From a virus, in IMG/VR virus record IMGVR_UViG_3300022539_000370, positions 1 through 36,784 of that record: a stretch of 36,784 nt of DNA; one strand, given 5' to 3'. The position numbers and the translations under genes are program-made. The notes beneath the pieces were generated by a model that worked only from the letters and a program-made list of their open reading frames with translations, searched no databases and had not been told where the DNA came from. Positions 27,753 through 36,225 of the stretch are shown piece after piece; the stretch's first letter is position 1, and the number at the start of each line of letters is the position of its first letter.

Positions 27753-28146
27753 GCTAGAGGGGTGGGATCAAGAAAAATTAATAGATTTATTAAGTGATTT
27801 TGACGAAATCAATTTAGACGGAATCGAATTTGAAGGGAACGATTTAGACAGTTTTTTAAGCCAGGATAAACAAGGGAAATTAACTACACGTGCTTATAGA
27901 TTCAGGGCGCGAAAGTTCTTAAAAAACAGATGTGAAGCATGTAGCGCTGTTAAAAGGTTGCAAATACACCATAAGGACGGAGAGATTATGCATAACACAC
28001 AAGACAATGTTCAGACGTTATGTATTTATTGTCATAAATTTTTACACGATATGGCTCAGAGATTGAAGTTGGTAAATCCTGGAAGTTTAGCGTCTCCTAT
28101 ATTGATTAAATGTAGGAAAGTGGAGAGCAAAGATGGGGACCTATGA
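27745..28146 (+). CDS. HNH endonuclease (133 aa)
   Basis: ATG 27745 overlaps the previous stop (27750-27752). The C-terminal half has a complete HNH site: C63-x2-C66, HH at 75-76 (LQIHHKDGE), N84 region (IMHNTQDNV), and CIYCHKFLH with C93, C96, H97 and H101. The two Cys pairs bind structural zinc. The N-terminal 50 residues are acidic. Phage HNH proteins near packaging or head genes often assist terminase cleavage; homing is the alternative. The next gene starts 14 bases before its end. Confidence 0.85.
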   Translation: MIELEGWDQEKLIDLLSDFDEINLDGIEFEGNDLDSFLSQDKQGKLTTRAYRFRARKFLKNRCEACSAVKRLQIHHKDGEIMHNTQDNVQTLCIYCHKFLHDMAQRLKLVNPGSLASPILIKCRKVESKDGDL

Positions 28147-28753
28147 TTTAACTACGACAGCGCTGGTAAAAACGTATGAGGGAATCACGGCAGCGACTGA
28201 TGATACCTTGATCGGGTATTTGATCGAGAAGGTGACAGCACTGTTTGAGAGCTATTGCGGCCGGAAATTTCTGACGAGAGTTTATGATCCGGATAGTTTG
28301 AGCGAGCCGGATATCAGCCAGGACGATTGTATCCTTGACGGTTTGGAAAATCCTTTGAACAGGAAAATCTTATATTTACCCCAAAGGCCGATTATTACGA
28401 TCACGACAGTTAAGATAAATGAAACGGCATATACCGAATCAACAGATGTTTATACCTCAGGCTGGTATATTCACAACAGGAAGGCCGGCGCCCTGGGCTT
28501 AAGAGGGTACGATTGGCTCGCGGGGGCCAGAAATATCAAGATAAAATATACAGCCGGCTATGCCACCATCCCGTATGATTTGGCCTATGCCTGTATTGAG
28601 CAGGTGGTCTGGTCATTCAAGCAGGGCAAGAAAGAGCATAAATTAGGATTGACTTCCATTAATCTGGCAGAGGGATCGATTGGGCTCGTGACAGGGCCGT
28701 TGTTGCCATCAGTCAAGCAAGTGCTTAATCTATATCGGAATATAGCGATATGA
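28133..28753 (+). CDS. Head-tail connector, HK97 gp6-like (206 aa)
   Basis: The helical N-terminus (LIGYLIEKVTALFESYCGRKF) followed by LPQRPIITITTVKINE at about 82-98, YDWLAGARNIKIKYTAGYATIPYDL in parts at 124-148, and a C-terminal helix is the typical layout of gp6/QLRG-type head-tail connectors, the ring placed below the portal. It overlaps the HNH gene by 14 bases and the next gene by 4. AGAGCAAAG lies upstream. Confidence 0.85.
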   Translation: MGTYDLTTTALVKTYEGITAATDDTLIGYLIEKVTALFESYCGRKFLTRVYDPDSLSEPDISQDDCILDGLENPLNRKILYLPQRPIITITTVKINETAYTESTDVYTSGWYIHNRKAGALGLRGYDWLAGARNIKIKYTAGYATIPYDLAYACIEQVVWSFKQGKKEHKLGLTSINLAEGSIGLVTGPLLPSVKQVLNLYRNIAI

Positions 28754-29322
28754 AACTCGAATTGACAAAGAAAGCCAGGCAGGTATTAAAGAAATATCCC
28801 GATAAGGTATTCCCGGCGCTGATGAAGGGCATGGGCCGGAGTATGATTGACATCGAGGCCTATATCAAGAGAAATAAGTTGTCGGGCCAGGTATTGAACG
28901 TCAGGACTGGCAATTTGAGGCGCAGTATTCATCATAGGGTAAAGACGGCGGGAAATAAGGCGATCGGGTCGGTCGGGACTCCGCTTATTTATGGGAGCCC
29001 ACACGAGACAGGGAAGCCGGCATATATCACACCCACGATTGCTCAATGGCTGACAATTCCGTTGGAAGGGGCAAGGACGGCCATGGATGTTGGTAGAGGC
29101 AGGGCAAGATCATTCGCGAATACATTTTTTCTTAAATCAAAGGCCGGCAACTTATTGTTAATGCAAAGGAAGGGTAGCGATATAATCCCGCTGTTTGTTC
29201 TTAAAAAGAGGGTTAAAGTCATAAAAAGACCGTACTTAAGACCGGGCATAATAGAAAGGTTGCCGGCTGTCAGAAAGTATGTAGTACAGGAGATCACAAA
29301 GGCTTATGGCGGCGTCAGTTGA
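28750..29322 (+). CDS. Tail completion protein, HK97 gp10-like (190 aa)
   Basis: VRTGNLRRSIHHRVK at about 51-65 (the TG.L..SI signature), a GSVGTPLIYGSPHETG segment at about 73-88, and a long basic region follow the HK97 gp10/minor tail pattern. These proteins join or complete the tail end before head attachment. ATG overlaps the connector stop (ATGA), and the next ATG at 29306 lies inside its end. The insertion between about 100 and 150 is lysine-rich and longer than in the smallest relatives. Confidence 0.8.
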   Translation: MKLELTKKARQVLKKYPDKVFPALMKGMGRSMIDIEAYIKRNKLSGQVLNVRTGNLRRSIHHRVKTAGNKAIGSVGTPLIYGSPHETGKPAYITPTIAQWLTIPLEGARTAMDVGRGRARSFANTFFLKSKAGNLLLMQRKGSDIIPLFVLKKRVKVIKRPYLRPGIIERLPAVRKYVVQEITKAYGGVS

Positions 29323-29731
29323 AGATACGATTTTAATAGCCTTGAAAACGGCATTATTGACGATCCTTACGGCGAACGGATATGCGACTGATATTGCCAT
29401 GGTCACGGAAGAACCAGCGTTAATTTCTGATATTCCGGATAAGCCTGCTTTAGCGTTCTGGTCTGATTCGAGGGTGAGAAAGAATTTTGCTTACAGCACT
29501 TCCGAAAGCGAGCTGCATATCTGGATATGGGGGTATGTGGAGACGCAGGAGGGGGTTTATACAAAAGTCAGAGAATTGATGGCGGACGTTGAGAAGGTCT
29601 TGGACTCCTGGACTTATGACGAGTTTACTGATTTGAAAAATACGACCAAATATTTTGGGGGGTTGAATTTAATATCATTATTTGAAATGGAGTTAGTCGT
29701 GTCTTATAGATACGCATTTGGATCACCTTAA
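29306..29731 (+). CDS. Tail terminator-like protein (141 aa)
   Basis: Alternating alpha/beta pattern with an N-terminal helix (ILIALKTALLTIL), ALAFWSDSRVRKNFAY, a strand ELHIWIWGYV and a helix VRELMADVEKVLDSW matches tail terminator/neck proteins by layout and place after a gp10-like gene. It would cap the tail tube. Starts 17 bases before the previous stop. Assignment from gene order and composition rather than a clear motif. Confidence 0.65.
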   Translation: MAASVEDTILIALKTALLTILTANGYATDIAMVTEEPALISDIPDKPALAFWSDSRVRKNFAYSTSESELHIWIWGYVETQEGVYTKVRELMADVEKVLDSWTYDEFTDLKNTTKYFGGLNLISLFEMELVVSYRYAFGSP

Positions 29732-29748
29732 ATTTGTGGAGGTTTATT

Positions 29749-30150
29749 ATGGCGGCTTTACACGGAAAAGAGGCAACAATCAAGACCGGGGGTGCAGCCA
29801 GCACGGTTACGCTTATGAATGAGTGGACGATTGATGCGGTATTGGCGGCTGACGAGATTACGGATTTCGGGGACGATTGGAAGGCGTTTCTCCCGGGATT
29901 GGCCGAATGGTCGGGTTCGATGTCGGGATCTTTTGACCCTTCGGATGCGAACGGCCAGAAGGCTATCCATGATCTGGTGATCGCGGCGTCACCGGCTGGA
30001 GCGTCAGCGAACACCCTGTTCTATTTCAGCGCGGCAAATTATTATTCCGGGAATATCATATTTACAGGACTCAGTCTATCGACCCCGGTCGCTGGTATTA
30101 TTACGGTTACGATCACATTTCAGGGTAACGGTGCTCTGAGTTACAATTAA
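29749..30150 (+). CDS. Tail tube protein paralogue 1 (133 aa)
   Basis: Start 29749 follows GGAGGTTTATT. The protein shares DDWKAFLPGLAEWSGSMSG (about 46-64) and a final ITVTITFQGNG strand with its neighbour at 30165 (DWKAFDPGLAEASGSIEG and ETITFQVTGG). These are features of the tail tube fold, with the wrap-around strand before the Gly. The two proteins probably share an origin by duplication. Either may be the tube subunit; the shorter one is closer to a minimal tube protein. Confidence 0.75.
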   Translation: MAALHGKEATIKTGGAASTVTLMNEWTIDAVLAADEITDFGDDWKAFLPGLAEWSGSMSGSFDPSDANGQKAIHDLVIAASPAGASANTLFYFSAANYYSGNIIFTGLSLSTPVAGIITVTITFQGNGALSYN

Positions 30151-30164
30151 AAGGGGGTGATCTT

Positions 30165-30812
30165 ATGGCGGCGACTCATGGAAAATTCGGCGCCCTGTAT
30201 AAATGGGATAGTACGTCGGAGAATCTTGCGGCAGAGGCATGTACTGTTGTGGCGAACGATGCTCAGATTACGGATGCGGCAAAGAGACTCTTAAATCCGA
30301 ACTGTACGGATTTGCTCTTTACCCCGACCAATGCGGTGTCTTTACTGAAAATCGATCTTTTAATAGGGAAGGCCTATTTTGACGGGGCTCCTGGCGTGAC
30401 AACGTGCGCAGGAACTGGCGCATATATAGATCAGACCACAGACCTAATCAAGACCGCATACCTGTTCAACTGGACGCTTGACGTTGTATTGCAGGCAGCA
30501 GAAAAGACGGAATTTCAGGCCGATTGGAAAGCGTTTGACCCGGGGCTTGCCGAGGCGTCTGGTTCGATCGAAGGGTATCTTGTCGGGTCTAACTGGTGGG
30601 ACGATGTCGAAGATCTTGTTGATGGCACCCAGAAAGCGGCATGGCTATTGAGATTATTCTCTTATGATCCGGACGATGACATGACCGGCGATCATTACGA
30701 TATGTGGGCCGTATTGTCAGGGTTTGGCATTAATGTTCCTGTCGGGGAGCTCGTAAAGGAAACAATCACGTTTCAGGTAACTGGCGGCATAAACTTCACA
30801 GCTAATGTATAG
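30165..30812 (+). CDS. Tail tube protein paralogue 2 (215 aa)
   Basis: AAGGGGGTGAT precedes the ATG. Matches the upstream gene over its C-terminal half: NWTLDVVLQAAEKTEF against EWTIDAVLAADEITDF, DWKAFDPGLAEASGSIEG, and an FQVTGGINF end. It carries an additional N-terminal region of about 90 residues (HGKFGALYKWDSTSENLAAE through TCAGTGAY) missing in the other. Two tube-like genes in tandem suggest a mixed tube or a tube plus a specialised end ring. Function is by fold-type resemblance and order. Confidence 0.75.
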   Translation: MAATHGKFGALYKWDSTSENLAAEACTVVANDAQITDAAKRLLNPNCTDLLFTPTNAVSLLKIDLLIGKAYFDGAPGVTTCAGTGAYIDQTTDLIKTAYLFNWTLDVVLQAAEKTEFQADWKAFDPGLAEASGSIEGYLVGSNWWDDVEDLVDGTQKAAWLLRLFSYDPDDDMTGDHYDMWAVLSGFGINVPVGELVKETITFQVTGGINFTANV

Positions 30813-30821
30813 GAGGAAGAC

Positions 30822-31055
30822 ATGAGAGCATCTGTTAAGAAAAATGATCCGGGATATTTTCCGGATGCACATAAGCATCGTGTTTTTTTAAATGGTGAAT
30901 TCCTTAAACATTGTTTCACGGCAGATGAGGAAAAAGGCCTGGCATGGGTACATAAAGAAAATGAGCATGGCGAACTTTATATTGACAAAGCCAGCGGTGA
31001 TGTAGCTTCGGAACTGTTAGCTGGTAAGGTGAAAATAATCAAAATGGAGGGGTAG
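30822..31055 (+). CDS. Small tail-region protein (77 aa)
   Basis: AGGAGGAAG precedes ATG 30822. Contains HKHRVFLNGEFLKHCFTADEEKGLAWVH, split over two strands and a turn, and ends in a Lys-rich strand. Small proteins of this type with VFLNGE...C..A....G are common beside phage tail or head genes, but their role is unknown. Lies between the tail tube and chaperone genes. Confidence 0.65.
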   Translation: MRASVKKNDPGYFPDAHKHRVFLNGEFLKHCFTADEEKGLAWVHKENEHGELYIDKASGDVASELLAGKVKIIKMEG

Positions 31056-31058
31056 CCA

Positions 31059-31316
31059 ATGAACCAAAGTAAAAAAGTAACATGGATCAGGATTAATGCC
31101 GATATCACGGCGGATTTATTCCGTGTCAAGGAAGGCGCAGACAAAGAATTTCGACCTGATCGGATCACTATTAATATGGTGCAAGGACAGAAAATCAAAA
31201 TCAAAGTAGAGTTCAAAGACAAAAAACCGAAAACCTACGAAGCAGAGGAGTTTTTTGCGAACGCGCAGATAAGGAGGAGAGGTGGACCTGAAAACAGTAG
31301 TAGACGAAAAGGCTAA
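31059..31316 (+). CDS. Small tail-region protein (85 aa)
   Basis: ATG 31059 with GGAGGGG upstream. Strand-rich start (VTWIRINADITADLFRVKE) and a Lys-rich centre (IKIKVEFKDKKPKTY). Its final 12 codons overlap the chaperone gene start at 31282 by 35 bases. No family recognised; by position it may be a tail-assembly accessory or part of the chaperone operon. Confidence 0.6.
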   Translation: MNQSKKVTWIRINADITADLFRVKEGADKEFRPDRITINMVQGQKIKIKVEFKDKKPKTYEAEEFFANAQIRRRGGPENSSRRKG

Positions 31317-31722
31317 AGTTACCGGTTGGTTTGAATTTATTGAAGGGTTCGAGGTCGAATTGTCTTATATGAGTAGACCGGCTTTACAGGAAATCAACCG
31401 GAAGTGTACCAGGACAACTTATAAAAAACATCAGCCGATGGAGGAAGCCGATTCTAATCTGTTAAATAAAGAAATTGCCAAATATATCTTGAACTGGCGC
31501 GGATTAGATAAAGCCGTCCTTGAGCGAATGTTTACATTAAAGGAAGGCGCTGTAATGAATGGTGATGTCCCGTGCACAAGTGAGAGTAAGACATTTTTAC
31601 TCGAAAAGGCATACGGTTTTGATGATTTCATTATCCGGAGCCTGACAGAACTTGAGGGATACCGCAGGGAAAAACTGGACGAAGAAATAAAAAACTCCAG
31701 CGCTTTATCGCAGGACGGTTAG
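31282..31722 (+). CDS. Tail assembly chaperone, short form (G-like, 146 aa)
   Basis: GTG 31282 with AAGGAGGAGAGG directly upstream. Protein with an N-terminal strand region (VTGWFEFIEGFEVELSYMS) and helical C-terminus, the usual look of the lambda gpG-type chaperone that coats the tape measure during tail assembly. It lies between tube and tape measure, the conserved place. Near its 3' end at 31689-31695 is a canonical slippery heptamer, allowing a fraction of ribosomes to continue in the -1 frame (31695-32075). Confidence 0.75.
   Translation: MDLKTVVDEKAKVTGWFEFIEGFEVELSYMSRPALQEINRKCTRTTYKKHQPMEEADSNLLNKEIAKYILNWRGLDKAVLERMFTLKEGAVMNGDVPCTSESKTFLLEKAYGFDDFIIRSLTELEGYRREKLDEEIKNSSALSQDG
31689..31695 (+). 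promoter_or_regulatory. -1 programmed frameshift site (A AAA AAC)
   Basis: Zero-frame codons ATA AAA AAC give the heptamer A AAA AAC in the right register for tandem -1 slippage. The -1 frame stays open from here to 32073. Located nine codons before the short-form stop, as in lambda G/GT-type chaperones. Confidence 0.8.
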
Positions 31723-32075
31723 CCTCCCCGTTTGACGATCCATGTCGTGAGATATGCGATAGAGCTATTGAATTGGGGGCCAAGACCCGGGACGAGCTTG
31801 ATTGCGAGAATTGTAAATTCGTAATACCTCTCATGGCCGAGAATGAGGAGGCCGTATCTCTGATCGAGAAAGTTATGCCTGGGCTGGTATCCAACGGCCA
31901 GGTCAATTACGGAGCAATCGAGTCAGTTTTCAGGGTTTACGATATTCCTAAGTGGAGACAGCCGGAATTATTCGAGAAGTTACATATATATGTGATCCTG
32001 CTTCTTGAACATATCCAGGAAAAGACCGAGGAAAAACTAAATGCCGGACGCAATAGCACTCGATCTAATAGTTGA
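31695..32075 (+). CDS. Tail assembly chaperone, -1 frame extension (T-like, about 126 aa)
   Basis: Open -1 frame from the slippery site through LQRFIAGRLASPFDDPCREI to the TAA at 32073-32075. It has no convincing start of its own; the first usable codon in frame is TTG 31773 with no ribosome site. So it is probably made only as a fusion of about 264 residues. It contains CREICDRAIELG and DELDCENCKFV, a possible Cys pair site, and a C-terminal helix that overlaps the tape measure start by 35 bases. Known equivalents bind the tube protein. Confidence 0.75.
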   Translation, partial: LQRFIAGRLASPFDDPCREICDRAIELGAKTRDELDCENCKFVIPLMAENEEAVSLIEKVMPGLVSNGQVNYGAIESVFRVYDIPKWRQPELFEKLHIYVILLLEHIQEKTEEKLNAGRNSTRSNS

Positions 32076-33981
32076 CGATAAAGGAACGGTGTCAGTTCGC
32101 CAGTTTTCTCGTAAAACTGAAAGGACTGTGAGGGGGACTTCCCGAGTTGTCGATCGCAGTATGACCAAGGCTTTCACTAACTGGGCTAAAAAAGCTCTAC
32201 CCCTTGTCGATAAAATGAAGAAACGTTTATTGGGTATAAAGGGGACACTTTTGGCCATGGCCGGTGGTTATGGTATTATAAAGCTGGCAAAGAGTTTTCT
32301 GGAGGCGTCCAAAACAACGGAGGATTTCCAGGTAAGGCTCGGCGTCCTTCTTGGATCCGTTGAAGAAGGCAACCGGCTTTTCAAGGACATGGCAGATTAT
32401 GCGAGCAAGGTGCCTTTTGAGTTTGAGAAAGTCATGGGGGCTGCAACCCAGCTTGCCGGAATAATGAAGGGCGGAAGAGCCGAGATAAAGAAATGGATGC
32501 CGTTAATTGGGGATATAGCAGCGGCCACTGGATTTACAATTCAAAAGGCCACAGAGCAAATAATCCGTATGTATTCCGCAGGAGCCGCATCCGCTGACCT
32601 TTTTCGGGAGCGTGGAATCTTGTCTATGTTAGGTTTCGAGGTAGGTGTCTCATATACCGCAAAGGAAACCCGTAAACGGCTCGTGGAGATGTGGGAAGTC
32701 GCTGGTAGTAAATTCAAGGGTGTGACCGCTAAGTTGGCAAAGACCTGGGCCGGTATGATGTCGATGATCTCAGATAAATGGTTTCAGTTTCGTAATTTAG
32801 TCATGGAGGCGGGAATATTTGACGAACTTAAAAAGAACCTTGACGATATAAATAAACGATTCGGGATTTGGATAAAAACCAATAAAGAGATTATTAAGCA
32901 GAAAGTGCCTGAATATATAGATAAAGTTAAAAATGCTTTACAGAAAATATGGAATATTATCTCTTATGATCCGGCAATTATTCAATGGGGTTTGATCGGT
33001 CTCGCAATAGGTGGAAGAAAATTTGCTGTTGTAGCGGCCGGGATTGCTCATATGACAACATGGGCTGAGAATTTAGTAAAGGCTTTTCAAAATGCAGCCA
33101 AAGGGATCGTGACTTTTTCGGAGATTGCAAAGGCGAATTTCAAGGAATTAGAAGCCTTAGCTCAAAGAGGTGGGCCTTTTTTCAGAGGCAAGATCCCACC
33201 ACGACCAAAAGCAGCAGAAATAATTAAAGCGGCTCCTCCTCCCCTTACTCCTTGGCAAGATCCTTTCGGGGAAATGGGATTAAAAGAACGACTTGCTATG
33301 TTGACCGGCCACCATGACGCGGTCCTGTCCATTATGCAGGCACAACAGACTATGTGGATCGAGACAGAAAGGGAAAAAAATGAGAGATTGAAGGCGTTTT
33401 CCGAGGAGAGGATATCCCTGGATCAGGTAGAACATGACGCGGCCCTGGCATTAATGCAGAGCCAGCAGGATGCTTATATCCGTTTTCAGGAAGAAAAGAA
33501 GCGAATGGCATTTCAGACTGCCTCGGCACTTATTGGAATTATCGAGACTCTCGGGCAGAAAAATAAGATAGCAGCTCAAGCGGCTATTGCATTAAATACC
33601 ATCCTATCTGTTGCGCAGGCCGTCCAAAACATAGTAGTAGCATCCACAAGAGCAATGGCAGAGCTTGGCCCTATCGCAGGACCTCCGGCGGTGGCGGCAA
33701 TTAAGGCCTGGGGCGCAGTACAGATCGGCGCAATCATAGCGGCAGGGGCCCTGAAATTTGCAGGCATGGGAAAAGGCGGGACAGGAGCACCGACTCCTGT
33801 ATCTGTTGGACCCTCCGCGACTCAAATAGGCATGGGGGCAGGCCAGGCCCAGGGAGGTTTGAGAATTATCATATATGGCGATTTTTATGGCGATGAGGCG
33901 TTTATTGACAGGCTGGCCGAGAAGATCAATTACGCGGTCGAGAACAGGAATGTCCGGGTTGTATCAAGTGAGGTCGTGTAA
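32041..33981 (+). CDS. Tape measure protein (646 aa)
   Basis: Long, helical and Lys/Ala-rich, with the tape-measure pattern: SFLEASKTTEDFQVRLGVLLGS at about 86-107, FKDMADYASKVPFEFEKVM, and MGAATQLAGIMKGG, then a hydrophobic stretch (ALNTILSVAQAVQNIVVAST; AAVKAIGAVQIGAII-like AAIKAWGAVQIGAIIAAGAL) near 515-565. Its length sets tail length; at the usual 0.15 nm per residue this implies roughly 95 nm, a siphovirus tail. It begins inside the chaperone extension. A charged coiled coil at 395-480 contains HDA-type repeats (GHHDAVLSIMQAQQTMW, EHDAALALMQSQQDAY). Confidence 0.9.
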   Translation: MPDAIALDLIVDDKGTVSVRQFSRKTERTVRGTSRVVDRSMTKAFTNWAKKALPLVDKMKKRLLGIKGTLLAMAGGYGIIKLAKSFLEASKTTEDFQVRLGVLLGSVEEGNRLFKDMADYASKVPFEFEKVMGAATQLAGIMKGGRAEIKKWMPLIGDIAAATGFTIQKATEQIIRMYSAGAASADLFRERGILSMLGFEVGVSYTAKETRKRLVEMWEVAGSKFKGVTAKLAKTWAGMMSMISDKWFQFRNLVMEAGIFDELKKNLDDINKRFGIWIKTNKEIIKQKVPEYIDKVKNALQKIWNIISYDPAIIQWGLIGLAIGGRKFAVVAAGIAHMTTWAENLVKAFQNAAKGIVTFSEIAKANFKELEALAQRGGPFFRGKIPPRPKAAEIIKAAPPPLTPWQDPFGEMGLKERLAMLTGHHDAVLSIMQAQQTMWIETEREKNERLKAFSEERISLDQVEHDAALALMQSQQDAYIRFQEEKKRMAFQTASALIGIIETLGQKNKIAAQAAIALNTILSVAQAVQNIVVASTRAMAELGPIAGPPAVAAIKAWGAVQIGAIIAAGALKFAGMGKGGTGAPTPVSVGPSATQIGMGAGQAQGGLRIIIYGDFYGDEAFIDRLAEKINYAVENRNVRVVSSEVV

Positions 33982-34556
33982 TGGCCGGGAGGATAATTTG
34001 GAACGGAAATACATTGAGCCTGCCAAAAAAGGCGCGGGTCGTTTATGAGATCAACGAAGACCGAAACATTGATTTCTCAGCGTCCAGGAAACACCAGGTA
34101 ATACATTGGGCCGAGTGGACAAGGGTTACCATTAGCCTGAGGCTTTTAACGAAGGCCGAGATGTTTCCTTTCTGGTCGTGGTGGGCGTGGGCTCGATTAG
34201 GGAATGAATTTACGTTCTCGTTAGACAACCAGGATACGGAATCAAGTATCACAGTAGCGGCGGCAGCGGCACAGGCGAATATTACTGTCAATGCTTTAGG
34301 CGACATCAGCGCTGACGACTGGATTAAAGTTTTTGAGGTATCAGGCGATGATTATGAGGCTATTAAAGTTCAATCGGTCGGAGGCCTGGTCATCACCTGT
34401 GACAGTAATTTATTAAATGCTTATGCCGTGGGTGATAAGGTGCGGAATATAGACTATTTTCCTATTATGATCGTTGATATGGATATGCTTCCGCTTCCCA
34501 CAGACGCACCCGGTTATTATTTTTCATTCGATATTATTATTAGTGAGGTCTCTTGA
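33981..34556 (+). CDS. Distal tail-like protein (191 aa)
   Basis: ATG 33981 overlaps the tape measure stop. Contains HWAEWTRVTISLRLLTKAEM and FWSWWAWARLGNEFTFSLD, aromatic strands like those of distal-tail or minor tail subunits, followed by an inserted beta domain (about 80-165). Place between tape measure and hub gene is typical for the ring that closes the tube. Function is inferred from order; no motif is decisive. Confidence 0.7.
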   Translation: MAGRIIWNGNTLSLPKKARVVYEINEDRNIDFSASRKHQVIHWAEWTRVTISLRLLTKAEMFPFWSWWAWARLGNEFTFSLDNQDTESSITVAAAAAQANITVNALGDISADDWIKVFEVSGDDYEAIKVQSVGGLVITCDSNLLNAYAVGDKVRNIDYFPIMIVDMDMLPLPTDAPGYYFSFDIIISEVS

Positions 34557-36217
34557 TGCTGAGTGCGAGCGCGAATTTCCTTACCAAAAATGCCCTGGCC
34601 GAAAAGAAGCCTGCGTACATCGCATTTTTCGAGGGCGAGGAGTTCGAGTATTCTACGACAAGGAGGATCGCCAATCCGCTCAAGCCGCTCAAACCTTATA
34701 TTAAATCCATTTCCGGACATAGCCAGAGTATCACGCCTGAGGAGGGCAAGTCTTCGATCGGCCAGATCAAGGTCGAGATCCTTGATAAAATGGAAGGGGT
34801 TGTGTGGGAGGATGGCGTCGCCTGGGAATTCGGAGACGTTTGGGAAGCTGACAGATGGTCGGTCACTGCGCTGATCGCGACAGCGCCCTATAACCTACAT
34901 AGGCGCAAGTGCACTGTGAAGGCAGGCTACGAGAATATGAACGAAGCGGATTTCCTGACGGTGTTTACGGGGTGGGTCACGGATATTGCTTTATGGAGTA
35001 ATGCTTTAGGATATAGCGCCACAGTGACTGATCCTCAAAAGTGGCTCCAACGCAAGATATTCCGAAATGCTGAGTCCGCATCTGTGACACTTGTCGGGAA
35101 TCCGCTTAATATTTTACTGCAAATTTTAACGAGCACAGGTGACGGCACGAACGGAGAGTATGATGTATTAGCGGCTGAGAACGGTTTAGGGATTGATTCA
35201 GGCGATATAGATGTAACCCATATAGAGGAGCAGAGGGATAACTGGTTTCCGGGCGTGTCGTTTTCCTTCACGATCACGGATCGGATTACGGCCATGTCAT
35301 TTTTCGAGACCGAGATATTTAAGTTATGTAATGTTTACCCGATTGTGACGGGCCGGGGGCTATTCGGCATCAAGGTTTACCATGCGCCGTTGCCGATCGG
35401 AGTCGATGAAGTGCAGGAATTTGATGAAGATGTCATAATCGGCATACCGAAATGGAACCAAAACCTGGGGGGCATGATTAATGAAGTGGAGATCCATTAT
35501 AATTGGGACGGATCAGACTTTCTAAATATTGATTCATCTCTTGACAGTGAATCTATTGTCAACAGAGGACCTGGTAAGAAGGCCTTGGAAATAAAGACAA
35601 AAGGATGCACGGACACGGAATTTTTCACCAGGCGAACTAAACGGGTATTTCAAAGGTATGCAGCCCCGCCTCCTGTTCTCGATGTCGAGACTTTTTTCAA
35701 CAGACAGCTATCCGAGACCGGAGATGTGATCCTGGTCACACATACCAAGGTACCGAACCTTGTAACCGGAGATCGAGGTATTGTTAGCGATTATATGGAG
35801 ATCATTAACCGGTCTGTAGATTGGAAGCGCGGGGTGTGTAAGTTTCGGATGCTTTACACGGCATGGTCGGGGATGCGGTTCGCGGCTATCAGCCCGGCAG
35901 GGAAGGTATTAAGCGGGGCCAGCACGACCGTATTTACTTTAGAAACTGATCAGGGAGCTAAATTTAAGGAAGGATGGGTGATTTCCGTATTTTATGGAAA
36001 TATGGTATTAGTTGCGGCTAATCAGACGATCACGGATATCACAGGAGATCAGATCACGGTTACCCCGGGCATCGGAGCTACCCCGGCGGCTGGTTGGAAG
36101 ATCGTATTTGCTGATTATGACAATGTGGCGGCAGAACAAAAGCATTATGCTTTCGTGGCAAGCAATAATGACAAGTGCGGGGCCGCTGAAGGTGACGAAC
36201 CGTACAGGATTTGCTGA
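34556..36217 (+). CDS. Tail hub / tail-tip protein (553 aa)
   Basis: Start ATG 34556 overlaps the previous TGA; GTGAGG lies about 11 bases upstream. N-terminal part (ANFLTKNALAEKKPAYIAFFEGEEFEYSTT, here in parts) and GQIKVEILDKMEGVVWED with TGWVTDIALWSNALGYSATVTDPQKWL at about 140-170 match tail hub proteins that form the central tip knob. The C-terminal 120 residues add a beta domain (VISVFYGNMVLVAANQTI). It contains a diverged copy of the palindrome at 35677-35690. It is followed closely by the fibre-like gene that spans the join. Confidence 0.8.
   Translation: MLSASANFLTKNALAEKKPAYIAFFEGEEFEYSTTRRIANPLKPLKPYIKSISGHSQSITPEEGKSSIGQIKVEILDKMEGVVWEDGVAWEFGDVWEADRWSVTALIATAPYNLHRRKCTVKAGYENMNEADFLTVFTGWVTDIALWSNALGYSATVTDPQKWLQRKIFRNAESASVTLVGNPLNILLQILTSTGDGTNGEYDVLAAENGLGIDSGDIDVTHIEEQRDNWFPGVSFSFTITDRITAMSFFETEIFKLCNVYPIVTGRGLFGIKVYHAPLPIGVDEVQEFDEDVIIGIPKWNQNLGGMINEVEIHYNWDGSDFLNIDSSLDSESIVNRGPGKKALEIKTKGCTDTEFFTRRTKRVFQRYAAPPPVLDVETFFNRQLSETGDVILVTHTKVPNLVTGDRGIVSDYMEIINRSVDWKRGVCKFRMLYTAWSGMRFAAISPAGKVLSGASTTVFTLETDQGAKFKEGWVISVFYGNMVLVAANQTITDITGDQITVTPGIGATPAAGWKIVFADYDNVAAEQKHYAFVASNNDKCGAAEGDEPYRIC
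35677..35690. repeat. Diverged copy of the dispersed palindrome
   Basis: TCTCGATGTCGAGA differs from TCTCGACGTCGAGA by one base and codes LDVE in the hub gene, the same frame as in the exact copies. Confidence 0.6.
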
Positions 36218-36225
36218 GGTGAGAT

